Shown: positions 1-7,024 of the stretch, one piece after another | Layout of the letters: each line of letters starts with the position of its first letter | Position numbering within the stretch: the first letter of the stretch is position 1 | NCBI GenBank assembly: GCA_902490585.1 | Contig: CABUEI010000045.1 | Coordinates: forward strand, 1-16,308 | Length of the DNA stretch: 16,308 bases | DNA from: an uncultured Oscillospiraceae bacterium | GTDB lineage: Bacteria; Bacillota; Clostridia; Oscillospirales; Ruminococcaceae | Direction: 5' to 3' | Notes under the pieces: model-generated | Database searches by the model: none | The model's input: only the letters and a program-made list of their open reading frames with translations | What the model was told of the DNA's origin: nothing | Program-made: the position numbers and the translations under genes

Positions 1-237
1 GGGGCTGCCGCCCTCACCAAGCAAGGACGCTTGCAGTCAGTCGCACACAGTCGCTATGCATGGACGCATAAAGACAGCCACACAAAACCGTTGCATGACG
101 CAACGGCACAAATGGCTGTCATTGCACAGATGCAGCGACACCAACGACTGACAACCCGCATTGGGGCTACGCCCCAAACCCCTTTTTGTGCTACAGCGGC
201 ACACAAGAACTCCCCCGACTTTTCATCGGGGGAGTTC
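1..237 (+). repeat. Nested-hairpin repeat element, copy R1
   Basis: This gene-free stretch folds on paper into a layered set of perfect stems. An outer stem pairs 36-43 with 145-152, a next one pairs 51-55 with 134-138, then 73-80 pairs with 113-120, and an inner stem pairs 88-94 with 100-106. Both sides of the inner stem carry a CACAAA-type internal loop. Small hairpins sit at 21-34 and 55-70. A GGGGC-tac-GCCCC palindrome spans 161-177. The copy ends in a perfect 12-pair hairpin (207-218 with 226-237) that has no T-run, so it is not a classic terminator. The same architecture recurs at 527-641 and 696-869 with different stem sequences. Short reading frames across it look random and have no sensible ribosome binding sites. 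It could be a mobile palindromic repeat or a structured RNA. Confidence 0.6.
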
Positions 238-526
238 CTGCTTATTGATCGAGGGGATGTATATAAACTTTCGTTGTACTTAGTCGGAGCGGTATCGCTA
301 CTGCGGTAACTGCGCCCCTATAATAGTACCGCCTGAGCGGTTATCAAGGCACTCGCCTTATCGCCGTCGGAAATCCTTTTCCTCTGACTATGGCTAAATT
401 ATAACGCCTGTTTGTTAATTGAATAATAACTGAGGGTGAAAAAATTATGAAAAGAAGAAATCTTCAGCGTGTTGAAAAAGTATGTTTTTTCAAGAAAAGT
501 GCTTGTTCTCAATCCCTATCCCCTTT
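238..526. other. Gene-poor stretch between structured repeats
   Basis: No protein family is recognisable here. Several small inverted repeats can be seen in 285-390, for example an AAGGC/GCCTT hairpin near 345-357 and ACCGC/GCGGT near 328-341. A short frame begins at 447 (starting MKRRNLQRVE) and runs 59 codons to a stop at 624-626. Its upstream GAGGGTG is only a weak ribosome binding site, and the second half of the frame runs through the 527-641 hairpin repeat. It may be the start of a gene broken by that repeat, or chance. Confidence 0.3.
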
Positions 527-641
527 AGGACACTCTGTTGGCTTTGCTTCTGTGCAACTGTGGTCGTTTGTTGTCGGTGCGTCCTGCACCGACTTTGTTC
601 GACCACTTGTAAGCATCCATGCTTAAAGCTTGGTGTGTCCT
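527..641 (-). repeat. Nested-hairpin repeat element, copy R3 (inverted)
   Basis: An outer stem pairs 527-533 with 635-641. Inside it, 560-566 pairs with 600-606 and 573-580 pairs with 586-593. The two inner stems are separated by identical six-base internal loops, TTTGTT on this strand and AACAAA on the other. Read on the minus strand, the architecture matches R1, including a GCATGGATGC mini-hairpin and the motif TTGCACAGAAGC (546-557, complement). R1 has TTGCACAGATGC at 122-133. A further perfect 8-pair hairpin, 644-651 with 656-663, follows immediately. Confidence 0.6.
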
Positions 642-695
642 TATTTCGGCATCCTTGCCGAAAACCCCTTTCCCCGGGAAAGAGGCTATATTACT

Positions 696-945
696 GGGGC
701 TACCGCCCCTAGACCAAGCAAGGATGCTTGCAGTCAGCCACACAAAGCCACTGCACGATGCAGTGGCACAAATGGCTGACGACCTGTACGGGGGCTACGC
801 CCCAAAGCACGGACGCTTTGGTTGCTTGCCAAAAGTTTTGCACGATGCAAAACCAACAAAGCAAGCAACGCTCGACACCCCATTTTTAAATAATCAAGAG
901 GTTTATCGACAATCTAGAAGAAATTCCCCGACTTTTTTCATTTCC
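696..945 (+). repeat. Nested-hairpin repeat element, copies R2 and R4
   Basis: R2 starts with GGGGCTACCGCCCC, like the start of R1. It pairs 734-741 with 774-781 and 748-755 with 759-766 around a CGA loop, with CACAAA on both sides. A GGGGC-tac-GCCCC palindrome follows (791-803). Then comes a 6-pair hairpin (803-808 with 815-820), and R4, which pairs 821-829 with 861-869 and 835-842 with 846-853, again with a CGA loop. The right end (about 916-942) resembles the R1 end, with the AAGAA...CCCCGACTTTT segment, but its closing arm is degenerate. This end abuts the -35 box of the next operon. Confidence 0.6.
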
Positions 946-949
946 CCTA

Positions 950-978
950 TTGACAAATCGCCTGTATCAGTATATACT
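950..978 (+). promoter_or_regulatory. Sigma-A-type promoter of the GntR/ABC operon
   Basis: A perfect -35 TTGACA (950-955) is followed by a 17-base spacer and a -10 TATACT (973-978). The start of the GntR gene is 72 bases downstream of the -10 box. Confidence 0.85.
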
Positions 979-979
979 G
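968..979. promoter_or_regulatory. Palindromic candidate operator over the -10 box
   Basis: CAGTATATACTG is a perfect 12-base palindrome that contains the whole -10 hexamer. YtrA-type GntR repressors commonly act on palindromes at their own promoters, so this is the likely site for autorepression by the product of the next gene. The assignment is by position and symmetry only. Confidence 0.5.
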
Positions 980-1050
980 TATATATAACACATAAACAGT
1001 TTAATTGCCTGTTATGTGACGTAAGCTTACGAATCTGAAAAGGAGGAAAT

Positions 1051-1419
1051 ATGAAAATTCTTCTTAATTCCGATATTCCGATATACAAGCAGATTTCAGC
1101 CGACTTCAAGGAACGTATTATGAACGGCACGATTTCTGCCGGGGAATATCTTCCCTCGATAAGAGGACTTGCAAAAGAGCTTAAAATCAGCGTGATAACC
1201 ACTATGAAAGCATATGAGGAGCTTTGCTCGGAGGGGCTTGTCAGCGCAGTTCAGGGCAAGGGCTATATAGTCAACGCCCAGGACACAGGTATGATAAAGG
1301 AACAGTATATGCGGCTTCTCGAACAGCATTTGCAGGACGCACTCGACTGCGCAAGACTTGCAGGACTGTCTGTTGACGAGGTATGTGAGGTGCTGAAAAC
1401 ACTCGGCAGTATTGAATGA
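1051..1419 (+). CDS. GntR-family transcriptional regulator, YtrA subfamily
   Basis: This 122-residue protein has an N-terminal winged helix-turn-helix domain at about residues 5-75. The GntR pattern is clear: the LPSIRGLAKEL segment at 34-44, IS..T..KAY..L at 46-58 and an EG.....GKG wing at 61-71. The C-terminal part (about 80-122) is short and helical, as in the YtrA subfamily, which lacks the large ligand domain of FadR or HutC types. A strong AAAGGAGGA site ends about four bases before the ATG. It is the first gene of an operon with an ABC ATPase 20 bases downstream, the usual ytr-like order. It probably represses its own promoter, where a palindrome covers the -10 box. In Bacillus, ytr-type operons respond to cell-wall-active antibiotics. 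The trigger here is unknown. Confidence 0.92.
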   Translation: MKILLNSDIPIYKQISADFKERIMNGTISAGEYLPSIRGLAKELKISVITTMKAYEELCSEGLVSAVQGKGYIVNAQDTGMIKEQYMRLLEQHLQDALDCARLAGLSVDEVCEVLKTLGSIE

Positions 1420-1439
1420 TTTATTAAAAAGGAGATAAT

Positions 1440-2342
1440 ATGGAAGAGGTAATCAAGGTAAGTAATCTTACCAGAAAATATAAAGATTTTTCACTGGGTC
1501 CCATTGACCTTTCTTTTCCGAAAGGCTTTGCCACAGCGCTTATCGGCGCTAACGGTGCAGGCAAGACAACACTTATGGACATAATCTGCGGTATCACCGC
1601 AAAGACAGACGGCACGGTGACTTATTTCGGAGAAAGCGACAACGCCGACAAGGGTAATGTCAAGGAGCGTATCGGCTACTGTGCGTCGCAGGCGATGTTC
1701 CCGGCTAACTGGAAAGTGAGGGATATTGCGCTTTCCATGAGCCTTGCATTTGAAAATTTCAGCAAGGACAGATTTTATTCACTTCTCGGTGAGCTTGGCG
1801 TTACCGATGAGAAAAACAGCAAAAAGCCTTTATCGAGTATGTCGGACGGTATGAAGATGAGAGTGTTCTTGGCGTCGGCTTTTGCAAGAGATACCGATTT
1901 ACTGGTGCTTGACGAGCCGGGCTCATCGCTCGATCCGCTTATGCGTGACAGGCTGTGCGACCGCTTCCGTGACTATATAGACAGCGGTAACGGCGAAAGG
2001 AGTATAATCTTCTCGACCCACAACATAGCTGATATGGAAAATGCCGCAGACTATGTAATATTTATGGATAACGGCAAGGTAATCGAGCATGGCTTCACAG
2101 AGGACTTAAAGGACAAGTATATTGTCCTCAGTGCCGAGCCTGAAAGCCTTGACAAAATATCGCCGCTTCTGCTCTGCTCTTCTCATTCATCGTCCACAGC
2201 AACAGGTCTTGCCTTAGCCGAAAACAAGCTTAAGCTCGAAGCACTGGGCGCTGTTACGGAACGTCCTACATTAAGCCAACTCAGCATTGACCTTATGAAG
2301 ATTGCGGAAGAAAAACGCCTTGCTCTTAAAAAGGAGGCATAA
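1440..2342 (+). CDS. ABC transporter ATP-binding protein (YtrB-like)
   Basis: This 300-residue protein is a single nucleotide-binding domain with a C-terminal extension. Walker A is GANGAGKTT at residues 36-44, Walker B is LLVLDEP at 154-160, and the switch histidine is about 194 in STHN. The signature is degenerate, MSDGM at 134-138 where LSGGQ is usual, which is common in the YtrB/EcsA-like group of ABC-2 exporters. Residues from about 220 onward form the variable accessory tail. An AAAAAGGAG site lies just before the start. It follows the GntR gene closely and precedes two membrane proteins, so it should power an export or sensing complex formed with them. The substrate cannot be told from sequence. 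Confidence 0.92.
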   Translation: MEEVIKVSNLTRKYKDFSLGPIDLSFPKGFATALIGANGAGKTTLMDIICGITAKTDGTVTYFGESDNADKGNVKERIGYCASQAMFPANWKVRDIALSMSLAFENFSKDRFYSLLGELGVTDEKNSKKPLSSMSDGMKMRVFLASAFARDTDLLVLDEPGSSLDPLMRDRLCDRFRDYIDSGNGERSIIFSTHNIADMENAADYVIFMDNGKVIEHGFTEDLKDKYIVLSAEPESLDKISPLLLCSSHSSSTATGLALAENKLKLEALGAVTERPTLSQLSIDLMKIAEEKRLALKKEA

Positions 2343-2344
2343 GT

Positions 2345-3052
2345 ATGATGAAATCGGTACGCTTATTCAACGCAAACACGCTGTTCAAGGTTTCCCTCAT
2401 TATGATTGTTATGGTTGCGGCAATGTATGTTATAGGCTTCTTAGTCGGCTCTGCCGCAGGAAAAAGCGACAGAGAAAACACAGACGACTATGCAGCGGCC
2501 GCAGAGGAAAATGACGATATTGCATATTCCGCCCTTAACACAGTGTGCTGTGTTATCGGCTTTGCAGGTGCGCTATTAATAAACGGCAACGCCATAAACC
2601 TTTACTATAAGGTTGACGGCAGTAAGTACGCAAGGACGATAAAGCACGGCGGAGAAAAGTTTGGCAAGTCGCTTGCAGGCTCTGTTATAATCTCGTCTGT
2701 TACTGCGGTGGCAGTATCGCTCGTACTCGGAATTTTCACGCTTGTGGGCGGTGACCTTGAGCTTACAGATCTGCCGCCTATGATGCTGTTTTCGCTCGGT
2801 GCATCGCTTCTGTCCGGCATTCTGATACGTCCGCTCGTATCTACAAAAACCGCTAACGCAAGAAGCATTCTTCTTCTGATAACGTTGCTTGTCGCTATGT
2901 TTATTCTGTCGGCAACAGCAACGGCGACGAGCCATATAAGCTACATTGCCGCACTTACTGCGAGCATTACATTAACAGTGGTCGGTGCGGTCGGAACGGC
3001 TGTATCAACAGTATCTGCCTGCCGTTACATCAAGGAAAACTGGCAGTTCTGA
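2345..3052 (+). CDS. Multi-pass membrane protein, probable ABC-2-type permease subunit
   Basis: This 235-residue protein is mostly hydrophobic. About six membrane segments can be seen, near residues 16-39, 60-83, 110-136, 143-165, 170-192 and 196-226, with a short charged loop rich in Asp, Glu and Lys at about 40-57. No further family motif was recognised. It starts two bases after the ATPase stop, with AAGGAGG overlapping the end of that gene, so the two are almost certainly co-translated. A second ATG immediately follows the first. It probably forms the membrane part of the transporter together with the next gene. Confidence 0.8.
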   Translation: MMKSVRLFNANTLFKVSLIMIVMVAAMYVIGFLVGSAAGKSDRENTDDYAAAAEENDDIAYSALNTVCCVIGFAGALLINGNAINLYYKVDGSKYARTIKHGGEKFGKSLAGSVIISSVTAVAVSLVLGIFTLVGGDLELTDLPPMMLFSLGASLLSGILIRPLVSTKTANARSILLLITLLVAMFILSATATATSHISYIAALTASITLTVVGAVGTAVSTVSACRYIKENWQF

Positions 3053-3061
3053 GGAGGGTAT

Positions 3062-3751
3062 ATGAAGGATTTTCTTTTATCGCTGAAGTTCATTATAAAG
3101 CGTGTTTTCAGGCTTACCGGTGCCAATATAGCATGGCTTATCGCCACCGCTCTGATCGTTGCGATCGGAACAGAAGCAATGGGCGTTGAGCCTGTTGCAA
3201 GAGGTGATTATGACTATCAGTTTTATCTGATGATGTTGCCGTACCTGTTGGTCTTTTTGTCTTTCGGATTATCGTCGATGTATTCGGACGTTTATGCAAG
3301 TGCATATATCCGCACAAGCAGGCTGTACAAGTGCCTGAGGACGAGGGCGGTGCAGGTGTTCATACTGTTGTTTGATGTTGCGGCTCTGATACCGGCTGTT
3401 ATCGTTACCTCCGTTGTAAATCCTGCCGCACTGCCCGACTTTTTACTTGTATCGGCAATAATAATCGGCATCAGTCTGCCGCTTTCATCGGCTTATTTCC
3501 TCATGTGGATGGTCTTCTGCGGATACTCGATATTCAACTTACTGTCGGGCTTTTTCGGGGACGGATATATGGCAGACGGCTTTGCGTTTATGCCGGCTGA
3601 GCTTACCGACAGTCTGCCTGTTGCGGCATTGCTTTCAGTGGCGATACTGCTTGCAGGGCTTATAGTTTCATTTATCGTGTCGGATATTATTTTCAGCATA
3701 AGAAAGCGTCCTCGTGACAGACAGATGCTGAAAGGAGCAACACAGGCGTGA
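3062..3751 (+). CDS. Multi-pass membrane protein, second probable permease subunit
   Basis: This 229-residue protein has about six hydrophobic spans, near residues 20-38, 54-74, 98-120, 124-148, 150-166 and 188-212, and basic ends (N-terminal KFIIKRVFR, C-terminal RKRPRDR). A GAGGAGGG site lies directly before the ATG, nine bases after the previous stop. The family is not recognised beyond membrane-protein character. Being last in the GntR-ATPase-membrane-membrane operon makes it the likely partner permease or an accessory subunit. Its stop is five bases from the stop of the convergent minus-strand permease, and the end of the gene is one arm of an inverted repeat. Confidence 0.78.
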   Translation: MKDFLLSLKFIIKRVFRLTGANIAWLIATALIVAIGTEAMGVEPVARGDYDYQFYLMMLPYLLVFLSFGLSSMYSDVYASAYIRTSRLYKCLRTRAVQVFILLFDVAALIPAVIVTSVVNPAALPDFLLVSAIIIGISLPLSSAYFLMWMVFCGYSIFNLLSGFFGDGYMADGFAFMPAELTDSLPVAALLSVAILLAGLIVSFIVSDIIFSIRKRPRDRQMLKGATQA

Positions 3752-3777
3752 GGGCGTCAACGCTCACCTTTCAGCAT
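3725..3777. terminator. Inverted repeat spanning two convergent gene ends
   Basis: ATGCTGAAAGG at 3725-3735 is perfectly complementary to CCTTTCAGCAT at 3767-3777, and a smaller GTGAG/CTCAC pair lies inside (3748-3752 with 3763-3767). Both stops fall between the arms, so both proteins end in an MLKG-containing tail. There is no clear T-run on either strand, so termination here is only probable. Confidence 0.4.
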
Positions 3778-5097
3778 ACGGTCTATAGATGCAGATGAGA
3801 TTTTTATCGTTGTTACAAAAGACGCTGTAAGTACACAAGCAAACATAAACATACAGGATACCGCACCTGCGATAAGCTGAACAGTGCTTATAATCTGCAC
3901 AGATAAATCAAAATAGCTTTCAAGCCATATGTTATACACGGCATTTACACCGACCGACAGCAGAAATCCGGCTATACCCGAAACAAAAACAGCAAGAACC
4001 GTTTCTGCAAGAGTTATTCCGTACACATCCGTTTTTGTGGCTCCGAGCGCTCTCATCACAGCTATTCTCTGTGCGGTGTCCGAATAATACAGCAAAAGTG
4101 CGGATGCCGCCGACAGCAACATTGAAACACATATAAGCGGCAGTATAACAATCAGAATCTTTTCGATAAAGGCACTTACTCTGTCTATTCTTGAATACAT
4201 CATAAGATCATATCCGACAGTTGCGTGAATACCGTTTTTTTCGGCTTGCTCACACGCTTCAAGCGCTTTCTGAAAGCTGTCATAATACAGATTTACTGTG
4301 GCATCGCTGTAGCAGAGTTTTGTTTTTTCGGCGGCGCTTTTTGTAATCATCATCGAGTTTTGCCCGAACACACTTGCGGCGGCCTCACTGCTTGCTATTC
4401 CGCAAACGGTAAAACCGTCAAGATATATTTCGCCGTTGTCGGTACGTTCCAGCGAAACACGATTGCCTGTCAGCCTTTCCATTTCCTCACGGGTAAATCC
4501 CAGTTCGGACAGAAAATCTTCCGAAATAACGACCTCGTCATCACTGCTTATGTTTCTGCCGTACAAAAATATCTGTTTGTCGGGATAGTTGTGTTCAAAG
4601 CTGATACGTTGATTCTCCGAAATCACATCATACCGCATATCTACCGCAAGAATATACTTGCTCTGCCTCATCATATCCACGAACGCAGTTTTTTTCATAT
4701 CGTCACCGCAGATAAGCGTTATATCCTTCACCAGATGGTCTTCACTGTCATTTGACTGTGATACGGAATTCAGATATTCGCTTGTCGTATATATATCGTA
4801 TCGATAACCGACGTTGCAGGAGATTACTTCTGACACGGCGGTTATTTTCGATATAATATCGTCCGCAGTATCCTCTGCCTGCTTTGCGGTATCGGAATAT
4901 GGAAACACCGTTGCACACGCCTGATCTATATGCTTGTACTGTATATCCGATAATTCATCGGTAACTGCCGACACAAAAACAGCCGCAGAGCAACACAGCA
5001 GCACAACAGTCAAAACGCTTACAGCCACCCTCAGCATAATACGCTTGTGTCCGGTCAGATTCTTCATTGCCAGCTTTAATATATCGGTTATTTTCAT
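3757..5097 (-). CDS. FtsX/MacB-type ABC transporter permease
   Basis: This 446-residue protein has the MacB-like permease topology: one N-terminal membrane segment (about 22-45), a large extracytoplasmic domain (about 46-310), and three C-terminal segments (about 313-338, 361-390 and 402-430). Between the second and third lies the FtsX-family cytoplasmic motif, the MRALGAT segment, at about 349-355. It begins 14 bases after the previous permease stop with an AAAGG site, and is the last gene of a minus-strand operon with a second permease and a LolD-like ATPase. MacB/FtsX systems act as mechanotransmission machines for peptide or lipoprotein export or for envelope stress rather than as channel transporters. 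The specific role here is unknown. Confidence 0.9.
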   Translation of the reverse strand: MKITDILKLAMKNLTGHKRIMLRVAVSVLTVVLLCCSAAVFVSAVTDELSDIQYKHIDQACATVFPYSDTAKQAEDTADDIISKITAVSEVISCNVGYRYDIYTTSEYLNSVSQSNDSEDHLVKDITLICGDDMKKTAFVDMMRQSKYILAVDMRYDVISENQRISFEHNYPDKQIFLYGRNISSDDEVVISEDFLSELGFTREEMERLTGNRVSLERTDNGEIYLDGFTVCGIASSEAAASVFGQNSMMITKSAAEKTKLCYSDATVNLYYDSFQKALEACEQAEKNGIHATVGYDLMMYSRIDRVSAFIEKILIVILPLICVSMLLSAASALLLYYSDTAQRIAVMRALGATKTDVYGITLAETVLAVFVSGIAGFLLSVGVNAVYNIWLESYFDLSVQIISTVQLIAGAVSCMFMFACVLTASFVTTIKISSASIDRMLKGER

Positions 5098-5111
5098 CTT
5101 ACGCCTTTCTG

Positions 5112-6293
5112 TTATCTGTCATATTCTCTTACCGTATCAGAGAGGTTTATTCCGCTCAGCGTGCGGAATTTGCAATAAAGCATAACCGCAAGTACGGCTA
5201 TAAACAAGAGAGCGAATGCCGATATGCCCACAATGCCGCTTGCCGTTTCCAAAGCCACCTCAAAACAAAGCAGGCTTTTTGTCAGGGATGAAACATAGGA
5301 AAACAGCAGGTGCATCAGCAAAAATCCGATTGCAGCGCCGAGCAGCAGCGATGAAAAATAAGGGATAAAATATATTGCGTATACGTTGTTTTTTCTCGCC
5401 CCCAACAGTATGAAATTTGTCATTATATGCGAGCGTTTCGCTATTGTTACCGAAAATGTATTTAAAACAGAAAAGAAAGCTATCCCTGCAAACAAAACAG
5501 CCAGCCCGATAAAAAGTATGTACGCATAGTTAATAGCGGTTATACCCATTTCAAACGCACTTGTATCTATATCAAACCCGTTTTGCCTTGCCGCCGTGAC
5601 CGTTTTGTCATATTGGTGCATGCTGTTTATCGTGCATGAAAAAACGCTGTCAATCTGTCGGTTATTTGCAACCGCACTGTCGTAATATGAATTAAACGGA
5701 ACGATAACGGGATACGCAAAAAATGTGTTCTCTCCGCTGTATATTCCTGCTATCGTGTATTCCTTTATCGTTTTTTCTTTACTTTTAACACTCAGCTTAT
5801 CACCGACGGCAAGCGATTCCGAAAGGGCTATATATTCATCTATCCACATACTGTCAGATTCCGGAGTATCGAAACACGGTTTTATATCCTCTCCGTCGAT
5901 CATTTCACAGTCGAAGCCTGAGGACTCGCTAAGCAGCTCATCAATGAAGTACAGCGGAAGATTTTGCAGAAGCCCGATTTTCTTTCCGCTGTCAGACACA
6001 TATATACCGGCATCATAATCCGCCGACGACAGATGTACAGCTTTATCAAAGCCGCACTCCGACAGCTTGTCCTTAACACCGGCAGTATAACCGCAGGTTA
6101 CAATGAATTCGTGTCCTCCCTGCGTCTGTTTATCAAGATAATCGTAATAATCCCGCCGTAAATTCACTGCTGTCAGAAACAGACAGGACGCAACCGCAGA
6201 AACTATCGCAAACATAAGTGCGGTAATAATAAGATAAGGCAGACACTTTTTTCCTTCTCTTACAGCTAGCCTTATTTCATCGTATAATTTCAT
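5112..6293 (-). CDS. FtsX/MacB-type ABC transporter permease
   Basis: This 393-residue protein has the same architecture as its downstream neighbour: an N-terminal membrane segment (about 18-42), an extracytoplasmic domain (about 43-255), then three membrane segments near 258-284, 308-334 and 350-374. The FtsX-like cytoplasmic loop includes the LLGARKNNVYA segment at about 296-306. The start overlaps the end of the ATPase gene by 17 bases, so translation is coupled. Two different permeases beside one ATPase suggest a heterodimeric membrane unit with one cytoplasmic ATPase homodimer, as in MacB/LolCDE-like systems of Firmicutes. Confidence 0.9.
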   Translation of the reverse strand: MKLYDEIRLAVREGKKCLPYLIITALMFAIVSAVASCLFLTAVNLRRDYYDYLDKQTQGGHEFIVTCGYTAGVKDKLSECGFDKAVHLSSADYDAGIYVSDSGKKIGLLQNLPLYFIDELLSESSGFDCEMIDGEDIKPCFDTPESDSMWIDEYIALSESLAVGDKLSVKSKEKTIKEYTIAGIYSGENTFFAYPVIVPFNSYYDSAVANNRQIDSVFSCTINSMHQYDKTVTAARQNGFDIDTSAFEMGITAINYAYILFIGLAVLFAGIAFFSVLNTFSVTIAKRSHIMTNFILLGARKNNVYAIYFIPYFSSLLLGAAIGFLLMHLLFSYVSSLTKSLLCFEVALETASGIVGISAFALLFIAVLAVMLYCKFRTLSGINLSDTVREYDR

Positions 6294-6966
6294 CGCTTAC
6301 CACCATACCGTCACTGAGCGTAATTATTCTGTCGCACAGCCGTGCGTCTGTCTTGCTGTGAGTGACCATCACCACAAGAGTATCTTCATCGACAAGCCCA
6401 CGCAACAGTTCCATTATGCTTTCACTGTTACGGCTGTCCAGATTTCCGCAAGGCTCATCCGCAAGTATTACATCAGGCGAATGAACAAGCGCCCTTGCAA
6501 TAGCCACCCTCTGCTTTTCTCCGCCCGACAGCTTGTTGCACTTGGTTCTCAGCTTATCATCAAGCCCTACCCGTGCGACCGCTTTCCTGATCATATCGTC
6601 ACGCTGTGATCCCGGCACTTTGTTTATTATAAGCGGAAGCTCGATATTGTCATATACCGTGTAGCAATCAATGATATGAAACGCCTGAAAAACAAATCCC
6701 ACAGTTTTACTGCGGTAAGTGCTAAGCTGTTCTTCGGACAGACCTGCTATATTTTTTCCGTTCGCTATGACCTTTCCGCCGGTTGCGCTGTCTATCGCTC
6801 CGAGTATATTTAAAAGCGTTGATTTTCCGCTCCCCGACTCGCCGACAATCGCCACCATCTGCCCCTTGCTTATATCAAGATTTACATCCTTCAGAGCATA
6901 GCACACTCCGTCACCGTCAGCATAGCTTTTATTAAGATTTTCCGTCCGGTACATTATACCGCCCAT
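6277..6966 (-). CDS. ABC transporter ATP-binding protein, LolD/MacB type
   Basis: This 229-residue ATPase is complete and canonical. Walker A is GESGSGKST (residues 42-50), the Q-loop glutamine is about 94 in VFQAF, the signature is LSGGEKQ (146-152), Walker B is VILADEP (166-172) and the switch histidine is about 203 in VTHS. The LADEP.GNLD segment is typical of the LolD/MacB/FtsE group. The chosen start has GGAGGG seven bases upstream. A later ATG at codon 5 is a weaker choice. It overlaps the following permease gene. A minus-strand terminator lies only about 20 bases before the start, so expression may depend on readthrough from the lipoprotein genes upstream. Confidence 0.93.
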   Translation of the reverse strand: MGGIMYRTENLNKSYADGDGVCYALKDVNLDISKGQMVAIVGESGSGKSTLLNILGAIDSATGGKVIANGKNIAGLSEEQLSTYRSKTVGFVFQAFHIIDCYTVYDNIELPLIINKVPGSQRDDMIRKAVARVGLDDKLRTKCNKLSGGEKQRVAIARALVHSPDVILADEPCGNLDSRNSESIMELLRGLVDEDTLVVMVTHSKTDARLCDRIITLSDGMVVSDEIIR

Positions 6967-6985
6967 GAGTTATCCCTCCGATACC

Positions 6986-7019
6986 AAAAACGGCACACCG
7001 TGTATATTAAGTGTGCCGT
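6986..7019 (-). terminator. Rho-independent terminator/attenuator before the ABC operon
   Basis: On the minus strand, ACGGCACAC-type arms (7011-7019 with 6990-6998) form a perfect 9-pair stem with a 12-base loop, followed by five T residues. It lies between the 148-residue lipoprotein stop and the ABC ATPase ribosome binding site. Confidence 0.8.
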
Positions 7020-7024
7020 AATTG

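Noticed and set aside
31..309. 92-codon frame across the left repeat
   Set aside because: It is produced by the hairpin repeat sequence, has no ribosome binding site, and its peptide shows no domain-like pattern.
447..626. 59-codon frame starting MKRRNLQRVE
   Set aside because: The ribosome binding site is weak and more than half of the frame lies in the inverted hairpin repeat. At best a gene start broken by the repeat, so it is mentioned only within the gene-poor stretch.
1..945. CRISPR array or tRNA/rRNA genes in the hairpin-rich region
   Set aside because: Repeats are not evenly spaced and not constant in sequence, there is no cloverleaf with an acceptor end, and there is no rRNA-like conserved stretch.
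5725..6161. Plus-strand open frames opposite the FtsX permeases
   Set aside because: They are antisense shadows of convincing minus-strand permease genes and lack ribosome binding sites.
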